From: Marinilabiliales bacterium
Lineage (GTDB): Bacteria; Bacteroidota; Bacteroidia; Bacteroidales; BM523
Length of the DNA: 7,151 bases
NCBI GenBank assembly: GCA_002869425.1
Contig: PKSZ01000545.1
Span: 1 to 7,151 of the forward strand
Direction of reading: 5' to 3'
The notes under the pieces are model-generated. The model was given only the letters and a program-made list of their open reading frames with translations, was not told where the DNA came from and made no database searches. Made by a program: the position numbers and the translations under genes. How positions within the stretch are numbered: position 1 is the stretch's first letter; each line of letters opens with the position of its first letter. This document shows, piece after piece, positions 1-5,663 of this stretch.

Positions 1-2452
1 CATTGGGAGTTATATGTATAAATTCACCTTCCTGAGGAATGCCTGCTATAAGATTTTGCCAAAATTGTTCGTATTCAGGACTCTCTTTTTCTTCTTTTTT
101 AACAAATTCATTATGATTCATTTCCTGAAGATCCAAAACAGAAATGCCAAACAATGAGGCTGCATTTTCATTGGCCTTTTCTATGTTGCCTTCAATATCA
201 TATTTAATAACCGCAAGCGTATTGTTTACAGCTTCTTCAAAACCAATAAAAGAGGCCTCTTTTTTTAGTAATTCATCTTGCGAAGACATTAATTCTTCCA
301 TGTTTAATCTCATTTCTTCTTCCTGCTCCTGCAATAAATCTGTTTTTTCCTGCAGTTCTTCTTCTTTGGTTTTGATTGCTGTTAAATCAATATCAAGTTC
401 CATAATTTTAACAGGATTGCCATGATGATCGAGAAATGGATACGCAATAAGTTTTACAATAACTTGTTTTCCTTCTTTGTTTTTTCTTTTCAGTATGCCT
501 TCAAAATATTGATTATTATTTACTTTATTCCAAAGTTCAGACATTGCTTTTGTGCTGTCCTCATCGGTGCTGTCGTCTAGCATATTTATTTTGGAACCTA
601 GTACTTCGTTCTGTGTGAAACCATAGAGGTTTGAGCTTAATTCATTAAAGGCAGATATCGTACCATCAAAAGAATATTCAATCAAAGCTACTGACTTATC
701 TACAGCTTTAATGGTATCACTTAATTCAACTTCTCTTCTTGATGCTTCTTCTTGAGTTGCCAGCATTTCTTCGAGATTCTGTCGCATCTCTTCTTCCTGA
801 GATTTCATTTCCTCAGCTTGTTGTTGGGTTCTTTCAAGCAACTCTGTGGTGGTTTGGTTCACTTTAACTGCCGCAAGCGTAGAGGCAATATTTTCACCAA
901 CTTTTTCGATGAAAACAATTTCATGGGTTTCAAATTTCTTAAATGAGGCAAGTTCCAGAATTCCAAAAATTTCTTCTTCTTGCTTCAGTGGAATGATTAG
1001 TATATTCTTAGGATTTGCATCTCCCAAGCCGGAAGTAATTTTTACATAATCTTCCGGAACATCCGTTATGTTAATGGTTTGTTTTTCAATGGCTGCAGTT
1101 CCAACCAACCCCTCTCCGATTTCTATTCTTTTGGTTATGAACTTTTTACGATCAAAAGCATAAGATGAAATTAATTCCAGATGTTTATCGGTATCATTTT
1201 CCTGATTAAGAATAAAAAGTCCTCCCTGGTTGGCACCAAGATACTTCACTATGTTTTTTACAATTTCATCAGAAAGTTCTTTAATATTCGAACTGCTGTT
1301 CCTTAAAATATCAGCAAATTTTGCAAGGCCTTCTGTAGCCCAGTTTTGTTTTTTATCTTCAATTTTTCTTTTTTCCTCTTCTTCTTTGGCAGCATGCAAC
1401 CTGTCTTTCATCTCTGTCAAAGCAATCCCCAATACATCCTGTTTGCTTATGGGTTGGTAGTCTGTGTCTAATTTTCCTTTTCCAATCTCTTCAGCAAAAG
1501 AAGCTTTTTCTGAAAGCCTTTCAATAAAGACATTCAATTCATTTGCAATGTCAGATAATTCGTCGTTATTTTTAATGGAGAGTTTGTCTGGAAGGGCACC
1601 ACTTACCAGTAATTGAACATATGATTTGATTGATTGAATGGGCTTTGAAATGGTAAGGGAAGTGAAATATATTCCTACAGAAAACCCAAGGGCAAGTATG
1701 ATTATAAAGAGTATGTAATAAATAATAACATTTTCTGATTTTTTATTTAAAAGTTCCTGTGACAGGCCTGAAAATTTTGATACAGATTGATCAAGATGAT
1801 TAAATAACTCAGATAGCTCTGTTATTTTATTTTGTAATTGATTTTTTGCAATGTCTGCTTTTTGAACTTCCTGCAGAATTGAGCTGAACTTTTCTTTGTC
1901 TGAATTTGATATGGAATCTTTTAGACTCAAAAATTTAGTCTGAAGTGAAATAGTTTGATCAAATGCTTCATTGTTAACAACGGTTTGCGTTTCTTTTATT
2001 AAGTGTGCAATATTTTTAGATTTATCTGCATTGAGATCTTGCAGCAGACTTGCAATCTTTATTCTCGCAGCTTCAATTTCCGTTCTGTTGCTTAAGTCAA
2101 TGGAGGCATACTGGTTTATGGATTTGCATATTCCCTGGATTTCAGAAATCAAGGAGGTTATTTGCTTTTCACCTTTAATCAAGTCATTGTCTTTAAGTGC
2201 GAATGCTGTTTTTTCAGTTTGAATAAAGTATGTATTCAAACTTGAATGATCTGAAAGAGCAGAGTTGTTTTTATGAAAAATGGAATTGAAAAGATATATA
2301 TATTTCTCAAAGTGTTGAATTTCTTGAAAAGCAGTATTGACCTGCATAACTTTATTATATTGGATGTAGGCTGATATGGAAAGTATCAGTGTGAACAATA
2401 ATACCAATACAATTAGTGATAAAAGCTTAAGCCGAACTGTAAATCTCCTCAT
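1..2452 (-). CDS. Membrane sensor protein, HAMP-GAF-PAS-PAS (C-terminus beyond the window)
   Basis: The frame is open from ATG at 2452 to the left edge, 817 codons with no stop. Domains in order: membrane segment at residues 9-30; a mostly helical extracytoplasmic region to about 241; second membrane segment about 242-264; HAMP about 265-318, followed by a HAMP-like stretch (FAEEIGKGKLD) to about 352; charged helix; GAF about 373-528 with Trp371 just before it and GEGLVG near 445; acidic coiled coil 530-575; PAS about 576-690; second acidic coil 695-730; second PAS from about 735. This is a signal-transducing membrane receptor. Its output is unknown because the C-terminus is missing; histidine kinase, phosphatase, cyclase or no enzyme are all possible. 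No chemoreceptor signalling tip is seen. The gene is divergent from the cheR operon. ATG at 2452 is preferred because the MRRFTVRLKLL start leads straight into the first membrane segment; no Shine-Dalgarno is evident. TTG codons at 2482 and 2491 are in frame but less likely. Confidence 0.93.
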   Translation of the reverse strand, partial: MRRFTVRLKLLSLIVLVLLFTLILSISAYIQYNKVMQVNTAFQEIQHFEKYIYLFNSIFHKNNSALSDHSSLNTYFIQTEKTAFALKDNDLIKGEKQITSLISEIQGICKSINQYASIDLSNRTEIEAARIKIASLLQDLNADKSKNIAHLIKETQTVVNNEAFDQTISLQTKFLSLKDSISNSDKEKFSSILQEVQKADIAKNQLQNKITELSELFNHLDQSVSKFSGLSQELLNKKSENVIIYYILFIIILALGFSVGIYFTSLTISKPIQSIKSYVQLLVSGALPDKLSIKNNDELSDIANELNVFIERLSEKASFAEEIGKGKLDTDYQPISKQDVLGIALTEMKDRLHAAKEEEEKRKIEDKKQNWATEGLAKFADILRNSSSNIKELSDEIVKNIVKYLGANQGGLFILNQENDTDKHLELISSYAFDRKKFITKRIEIGEGLVGTAAIEKQTINITDVPEDYVKITSGLGDANPKNILIIPLKQEEEIFGILELASFKKFETHEIVFIEKVGENIASTLAAVKVNQTTTELLERTQQQAEEMKSQEEEMRQNLEEMLATQEEASRREVELSDTIKAVDKSVALIEYSFDGTISAFNELSSNLYGFTQNEVLGSKINMLDDSTDEDSTKAMSELWNKVNNNQYFEGILKRKNKEGKQVIVKLIAYPFLDHHGNPVKIMELDIDLTAIKTKEEELQEKTDLLQEQEEEMRLNMEELMSSQDELLKKEASFIGFEEAVNNTLAVIKYDIEGNIEKANENAASLFGISVLDLQEMNHNEFVKKEEKESPEYEQFWQNLIAGIPQEGEFIHITPN
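272..322 (-). repeat. Heptad Glu-Glu linker coil 2 (between PAS 1 and PAS 2)
   Basis: Residues 711-727 of the sensor. Acidic pairs are at 712/713, 719/720 and 726/727 (the last is Asp-Glu), again seven apart. The segment starting QEEEMRLNMEELMSSQDE repeats, at protein level, the first linker 158 residues upstream (QEEEMRQNLEEMLATQEE), so the linker-plus-PAS unit appears duplicated. E719-E720-L-M-S-S also fits the chemoreceptor methylation pattern. Confidence 0.7.
740..814 (-). repeat. Heptad Glu-Glu linker coil 1 (between GAF and PAS)
   Basis: Residues 547-571 of the sensor. Glutamate pairs lie at 547/548, 554/555, 561/562 and 568/569, an exact seven-residue period. The core NLEEMLATQEEAS reads like a chemoreceptor methylation segment (Tar has ALEETAASMEQ), and E561-E562-M-L-A-T fits the [EQ][EQ]xx[ASTG][ASTG] pattern. 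It may be only a parallel coiled-coil signalling helix; methylation is inferred. Confidence 0.75.
869..1336 (-). other. GAF domain of the minus-strand sensor
   Basis: Residues about 373-528 of the minus-strand sensor. Visible landmarks are GEGLVG, the phrase DVPEDYVKITSGLG, the strand NILIIPL and the closing GILELASF. GAF domains bind small ligands or act as dimeric signal relays; the ligand cannot be told here. The same landmarks recur in both downstream GAF proteins of the opposite operon, most closely in the one starting at 5664 (GHGLIGQ, PDYYVTITSGL, SILIMPL, GVIEMAS). Confidence 0.85.
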
Positions 2453-2479
2453 TTTTTGTAGAGTTAATGTATCAACTAT

Positions 2480-2487
2480 CAAAAATA
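2480..2487 (-). promoter_or_regulatory. Possible -7 box for the minus-strand sensor gene
   Basis: The minus strand reads TATTTTTG, a match to TAnnTTTG. Transcription would start about 22 bases before the ATG at 2452. No TTG -33 box lies at the usual spacing: the nearest minus-strand TTG (CAA at 2516-2518 on plus) is too far. The match is therefore half a promoter in AT-rich DNA. Confidence 0.4.
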
Positions 2488-2600
2488 ACAATAAATATTA
2501 AATCCTGAAGATGTTCAAAATGCCATTATCAGATTCATGGTATTTATATTATTTTTTTATGAGATAAATCATCTTTCATAATGATTTTAATTGTTTACAA

Positions 2601-2608
2601 CAAAGTTA
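2601..2608 (-). promoter_or_regulatory. Alternative -7 box for the minus-strand sensor gene
   Basis: The minus strand reads TAACTTTG, also fitting TAnnTTTG. A TTG (CAA at 2623-2625 on plus) lies 14 bases upstream, closer than the usual 17-23. If used, it would give a leader of about 140 bases containing the dyads at 2557-2587. Confidence 0.3.
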
Positions 2609-2643
2609 GATATATTTATATGCAATAATTTCCTCTGCTTTTA

Positions 2644-2651
2644 TATATTTG
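2644..2651 (+). promoter_or_regulatory. Possible -7 box for the cheR operon
   Basis: TATATTTG fits TAnnTTTG. The predicted transcription start, about 2657, falls next to the first arm of the inverted repeat at 2658, leaving a leader of about 70 bases before the cheR ATG. No TTG -33 box is seen at the expected distance, so activator dependence or a chance match are both possible. Confidence 0.45.
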
Positions 2652-2657
2652 TGTGTT

Positions 2658-2694
2658 CTACCTAACTTAGACAGAGGTATGCAAAATTAGGTAG
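2658..2694 (+). promoter_or_regulatory. Inverted repeat in the cheR operon leader
   Basis: CTACCTAA (2658-2665) and TTAGGTAG (2687-2694) are perfect 8-bp inverted arms separated by 21 bases. They lie just downstream of the putative -7 box and about 35 bases before the cheR start. The arms could be the two half-sites of an operator or the stem of a 5' leader hairpin. There is no T run after it, so it is not a typical terminator. Confidence 0.5.
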
Positions 2695-2708
2695 TTCGGT
2701 TAAAAAAG

Positions 2709-2729
2709 ATGCTAATAAAAACACCCTGA
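2709..2729 (+). CDS. Possible six-codon leader peptide ending on the cheR start
   Basis: An ATG at 2709 opens MLIKTP and stops at TGA 2727-2729, sharing one base with the cheR ATG (TGATG). It would couple translation of cheR to that of the leader, the same overlap used between cheB and the next gene. There is no strong Shine-Dalgarno, only an A-rich stretch upstream. A frame this short can easily arise by chance. Confidence 0.25.
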   Translation: MLIKTP

Positions 2730-3568
2730 TGGCAGTAGAAAGTCAAGATATCGAACTCTTCATAGGTACAATAAGGTCACTTTCAGACTATGATTTTAGT
2801 GAATATTCAATAAAGTCTTTTAGCAGAAGGTTGGAAAAAGTACTTATAGACAACAAGCAGGATATTAGTGGTTTGGTAAAGAAAATTAAATCCAGCAATG
2901 ATTTCCTTGAGAAAATTGTACGAGATATAACTGTTAATACAACAGAATTGTTTCGTGATCCCAAAGCATGGCATACTGTACGCTATCAGATTCTTCCAAA
3001 ATTTAAAGATTATGAATCCATTAACATATACCATGCTGGTTGTTCAACCGGACAGGAAGTATACTCAATGCTAATTCTTCTGTATGAGATGGATTTATTT
3101 TACAAAACCAATGTTTTTGCTTCAGATATCAATATTCAGGTTTTGGAAGAGGCAAAAAAAGGAACTTATAAGTATCGCTTCAATTTAGATTATTTAAGTA
3201 ATTTTGATAAGGTTATAAAGGATAATCCATACAATACTGAAGATTTCAGAGATGTGCCCTATTCCAAATATTTTGATATAAATAAGGCAACAGACACAAT
3301 AAAGATGAAGCCATTTCTTACATCCAAACCGGTGTTCAAGAAACAGGATTTAGTAAAGGGTTCAAATGTGTTTTACACTAAATTTGATTTGATACTTTGC
3401 AGGAATGTATTGATCTATTTCAATTTTGATCTTCAAAATAAAATCTTTGAATATTTTCATCAAAATTTGTTTGATGGAGGTTATTTGGTATTGGGAATGC
3501 ACGAAAGTATGCTTGGACCCATTACTGCAAAATTCGAAAAGAAGGGAATAATGTACAGGAAGAGGTAA
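2729..3568 (+). CDS. cheR: CheR-type protein-glutamate O-methyltransferase
   Basis: The 279-residue product is full length for CheR. In chemotaxis CheR uses S-adenosylmethionine to methylate receptor glutamates in the cytoplasm. The N-terminal helical domain (about 1-75) has the basic substrate-facing helix (SFSRRLEKVL). The methyltransferase domain follows with TTELFRD, where Arg76 matches the conserved catalytic-region Arg; the SAM loop GCSTGQEVYS with Glu110; SDIN with Asp133, the acidic residue that holds the SAM ribose; and CRNVLIYF at 224-231, then GMHES. All key positions are present, so it is likely active. There is no TPR or CheW extension. It is the first operon gene, 2 bases before the next one. 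ATG at 2729 is the only in-frame ATG before the domain; its ribosome site is weak. The substrate is not visible in this window as a classical chemoreceptor; the neighbouring GAF/PAS sensors are candidates (inference). Confidence 0.95.
   Translation: MAVESQDIELFIGTIRSLSDYDFSEYSIKSFSRRLEKVLIDNKQDISGLVKKIKSSNDFLEKIVRDITVNTTELFRDPKAWHTVRYQILPKFKDYESINIYHAGCSTGQEVYSMLILLYEMDLFYKTNVFASDINIQVLEEAKKGTYKYRFNLDYLSNFDKVIKDNPYNTEDFRDVPYSKYFDINKATDTIKMKPFLTSKPVFKKQDLVKGSNVFYTKFDLILCRNVLIYFNFDLQNKIFEYFHQNLFDGGYLVLGMHESMLGPITAKFEKKGIMYRKR
3557..3565 (+). promoter_or_regulatory. Ribosome binding site of the second cheR
   Basis: AGGAAGAGG lies in the last codons of the first cheR, 5 bases before the ATG at 3571. 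It is the only strong Shine-Dalgarno-like site in the operon and supports that start. Confidence 0.55.
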
Positions 3569-3570
3569 AT

Positions 3571-4386
3571 ATGATTGGAATTGTAGATTTCAGAAATATT
3601 GTAAAGGCTTTAAATGATACGCATGGTATTGATATGAGCAATTTCGCATTGGTCTCTTTAAAAAGGCGAATGGAAAAGGCAATTTTAGCCTTTGGATGCA
3701 GATCTGCAGATGATTTCATTAATAAAATACAAACGGATCAGAATTTTCTTGGAATATTTTTGCATCTGATTTCTGTTCATGAAACAGAAATGTTCAGGGA
3801 TCCATCATTATGGCGTGAATTGAGAGACCACTTACTTGGAAAAGTAAAAACTAGGGATCAGGCTATTATTTGGTTGCCTTGTGCCACCAGTGGACAAGAG
3901 TTGTATACGGTAATGGTTATTTTAAGAGAGTTAAATGCAAACGATAAATTTAAGGTTATTGTAACATCTATCAGTCAAAGAAATATTGACTTTATGTCAA
4001 AAGGTGTTTATGATCTTAAACCTCTTGAGGCCTATGAGGCAAATTATACCAGATATAACCCAAATGGCAACTTCAATGATTATTATAAAGTTTCCGGGAA
4101 AAAATTTGTAATGGATGAAAGTTTGCTTGAAAATGTTGAATTTATAAAGCACAATATATTTTCTGATACACCTCCCAAAAATGTAAATTTGGTTATTTAC
4201 AGGAATAAAATGATTTATTTCAATCAAAACCTACAAAACAAAGCTATATCAAAAATTGATCAAACTTTATTACCTGGCGGATATTTTGTGATTGGTGTGA
4301 AGGAAGTGTTTGATGGAACAGGTGCAAAAGGAAAGTATATCCTGTTTAGTAAAAATGAAAGTATTTATAAAAAATTGAAAAGTTAG
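3571..4386 (+). CDS. cheR: Second CheR-family protein with altered SAM-binding residue
   Basis: The 271-residue product aligns along its length with the preceding CheR, with key positions at the same residue numbers. Retained: the basic helix (SLKRRMEKAI), METFRD-like motif ETEMFRD with Arg76, loop ATSGQELYT with Glu110, and YRNKMIYF at 210-217. Changed: the SDIN motif is TSIS, so the acidic ribose-binding residue (Asp133 in the neighbour) is Ser133; CRNV is YRNK; GMHES is GVKEV. It is thus a paralogue from tandem duplication that may bind SAM poorly. It could be a pseudo-methyltransferase that binds the receptor or the first CheR, or an enzyme with shifted specificity. It starts 2 bases after the first cheR behind a good ribosome site, and cheB follows 2 bases after its stop. 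The reading frame is intact, which argues for a kept function. Confidence 0.9.
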   Translation: MIGIVDFRNIVKALNDTHGIDMSNFALVSLKRRMEKAILAFGCRSADDFINKIQTDQNFLGIFLHLISVHETEMFRDPSLWRELRDHLLGKVKTRDQAIIWLPCATSGQELYTVMVILRELNANDKFKVIVTSISQRNIDFMSKGVYDLKPLEAYEANYTRYNPNGNFNDYYKVSGKKFVMDESLLENVEFIKHNIFSDTPPKNVNLVIYRNKMIYFNQNLQNKAISKIDQTLLPGGYFVIGVKEVFDGTGAKGKYILFSKNESIYKKLKS

Positions 4387-4388
4387 AA

Positions 4389-4952
4389 TTGGGAAAGTAT
4401 AAATATATAATAATCGGAGGTTCTGCTGGTAGTTTTCAGGTTGTAACCAAAATATTGTCAGCTCTTCCAAAGAATTTTGACAAACCAGTATTTCTGTGTC
4501 TGCATAGATTGAAACACATACGGTCTGGTTTTGTGGAAGCACTTTCTATAAAATCAACTTTACCGGTTGTGGAACCGTGTGATAAGGAGCATATTCGTCC
4601 AGGAAAAGTGTACCTGGCTCCAGCAAACTACCACATGTATATTGAACTGGGGAATTATTTTAGTCTTTCAACAGAGGAGCCAGTAAACCACAGCAGACCG
4701 GCAATAGATTTATCTTTCTTTTCCGCGGCATATGCTTATAAAAGCAAGCTGGTTGGTATCATTCTTTCCGGAGCAAACAGGGATGGAGCATTAGGACTGA
4801 AAAGTGTTAAAGATGCGGGTGGATATTCGATAGTTCAGGATCCTGATGAATGTCAGGTAAAAACAATGACAACAGCCTCAATGCAGGTAACTCAGGTTGA
4901 CGAAGTTTTGAAAACAGATCAGATTATTGATTTTTTACTCAAGCTTGATTGA
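4389..4952 (+). CDS. cheB: Stand-alone CheB-type methylesterase domain
   Basis: The 187-residue product corresponds only to the C-terminal catalytic domain of CheB, which hydrolyses receptor glutamate methyl esters and deamidates glutamines. The usual protein is about 350 residues with an N-terminal receiver; here none is present. The catalytic triad is visible: Ser12 in GGSAGS, His39 in FLCLHR, Asp132 in SGANRDGALG. HSRPAIDLSF near 101-110 matches the conserved HRPSVD region. The loop reads SGANRDG where enterobacterial CheB has TGMGxDG, a variant also seen in CheB-CheR fusion proteins. The start is TTG at 4389, 2 bases after the cheR stop: an in-frame TAA at 4368 closes the frame upstream, and the first in-frame ATG would lose the active-site serine. 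No clear Shine-Dalgarno is present, so translation probably depends on coupling. Without a receiver it cannot be switched on by CheA phosphorylation in the classical way. Confidence 0.93.
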   Translation: MGKYKYIIIGGSAGSFQVVTKILSALPKNFDKPVFLCLHRLKHIRSGFVEALSIKSTLPVVEPCDKEHIRPGKVYLAPANYHMYIELGNYFSLSTEEPVNHSRPAIDLSFFSAAYAYKSKLVGIILSGANRDGALGLKSVKDAGGYSIVQDPDECQVKTMTTASMQVTQVDEVLKTDQIIDFLLKLD

Positions 4953-5659
4953 TGAATGACAAAAGTAAGATATTGTTTTATGTTGGATTGATAATGAGTG
5001 CATTGTCAATCCTAAGTATTGTGCTTGCTTTTACCATAGAAAGAGTGATATTTTCCTGGTTAATGATATTAACTGGGATTGGAGGTTCAGTCTTATTGTT
5101 GTTATGGTTGAAGCACCAGAAAACAAACCAACAGGTCTCCAATCAGAAAAAACAGGAAAATAAGAAAGTAAAGGATTCCAATGTAGAAGAAGAGACAGAA
5201 TTCAAACATGATGAAGCTTTGCTTAATAAACTTTTACATAACATTTCAAAAGATTTGTCAAAAGAGCAGCTTTCGGAAAATATATTGCGAAACCTCAACG
5301 AGGTTTTAAACGTAAGACAATCTATAATTTTTGTTAGAAATGGAAACGAATTTCTTCCGTTGCACCATAATAATATTTTAACCTTTGAAGAAATTGAATC
5401 GTTTAATTTGGGTGAGGGGTTGCATGGTCAGGTGGTCGCTTCCGGTGAATTGCTTGTAATGGAGGATTTGCGCGATGAATATCTTACAATTATTGAAGGC
5501 AAAGAGGAATTACATCCTAATGTTCTTATATTGGTGCCTATTGTTAAAGAATCAGAGTCGGTTGGCGTTGTTGAATTGGCATCTTTTAACAAATATGATA
5601 AAGTGCAACAGGCAACCTTAAGAAAACTAGGAGAACGATTGGGACAGTATATTAATTGA
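4952..5659 (+). CDS. Small membrane-anchored GAF domain protein
   Basis: The 235-residue product has two membrane segments (about 7-29 and 32-53) joined by a very short turn, a charged Lys/Glu/Gln linker (54-87), and one GAF domain to the C-terminus (about 88-235) with GEGLHGQ at 154-160, NVLILVPI and GVVELASF. No output domain is present, so it probably senses or relays through contact with another protein, on the inner face of the membrane. The GAF belongs to the same subfamily as those in the two larger sensors nearby. ATG at 4952 overlaps the cheB stop (TGATG); TTG at 4949 would add one residue but is less likely. Gene order within the cheR-cheB operon suggests it serves the same pathway. 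Ligand and partner are unknown. Confidence 0.9.
   Translation: MNDKSKILFYVGLIMSALSILSIVLAFTIERVIFSWLMILTGIGGSVLLLLWLKHQKTNQQVSNQKKQENKKVKDSNVEEETEFKHDEALLNKLLHNISKDLSKEQLSENILRNLNEVLNVRQSIIFVRNGNEFLPLHHNNILTFEEIESFNLGEGLHGQVVASGELLVMEDLRDEYLTIIEGKEELHPNVLILVPIVKESESVGVVELASFNKYDKVQQATLRKLGERLGQYIN
5213..5656 (+). other. GAF domain of the small membrane protein
   Basis: Residues about 88-235. It has the GEGLxGQ turn, a shortened middle (DEYLTIIEGKEELHPNVLILVPI) in place of the P[ED][DY]Y[VI]xITSGL phrase of the two neighbours, and the closing GVVELASF. It is the most divergent of the three GAF domains in the window. Confidence 0.8.
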
Positions 5660-5663
5660 TAAA

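Larger units (their letters stand above)
2453..2728. promoter_or_regulatory. Divergent intergenic region
   Basis: This 276-base AT-rich gap separates the minus-strand sensor gene from the plus-strand cheR operon and must hold both promoters. It has three matches to the Bacteroidota -7 consensus TAnnTTTG (two on minus, one on plus), an 8-bp perfect inverted repeat in the cheR leader, weaker dyads near 2557-2587, and a six-codon open frame running into the cheR start. I see no RNA gene and no terminator. Confidence 0.75.

Noticed and set aside
144..2222. Several serine/phenylalanine-rich open frames on the plus strand opposite the sensor gene
   Set aside because: They lie wholly inside the long minus-strand frame, which has clear domains; their composition is that of the complement of Glu/Lys-rich coding DNA.
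1..2452. Calling the minus-strand sensor a methyl-accepting chemotaxis protein
   Set aside because: It has outside domain, HAMP and methylation-like heptads, but the visible cytoplasmic part is GAF and PAS with no conserved chemoreceptor hairpin tip.
2557..2587. Overlapping dyads TTATGA/TCATAA and AAATCAT/ATGATTT
   Set aside because: The arms are 6-7 bp of nearly pure A/T and overlap each other; such dyads are expected by chance in DNA of this composition.
4949..4954. TTG at 4949 as start of the small GAF protein
   Set aside because: The ATG at 4952 is one codon downstream and forms the common TGATG overlap with the cheB stop.
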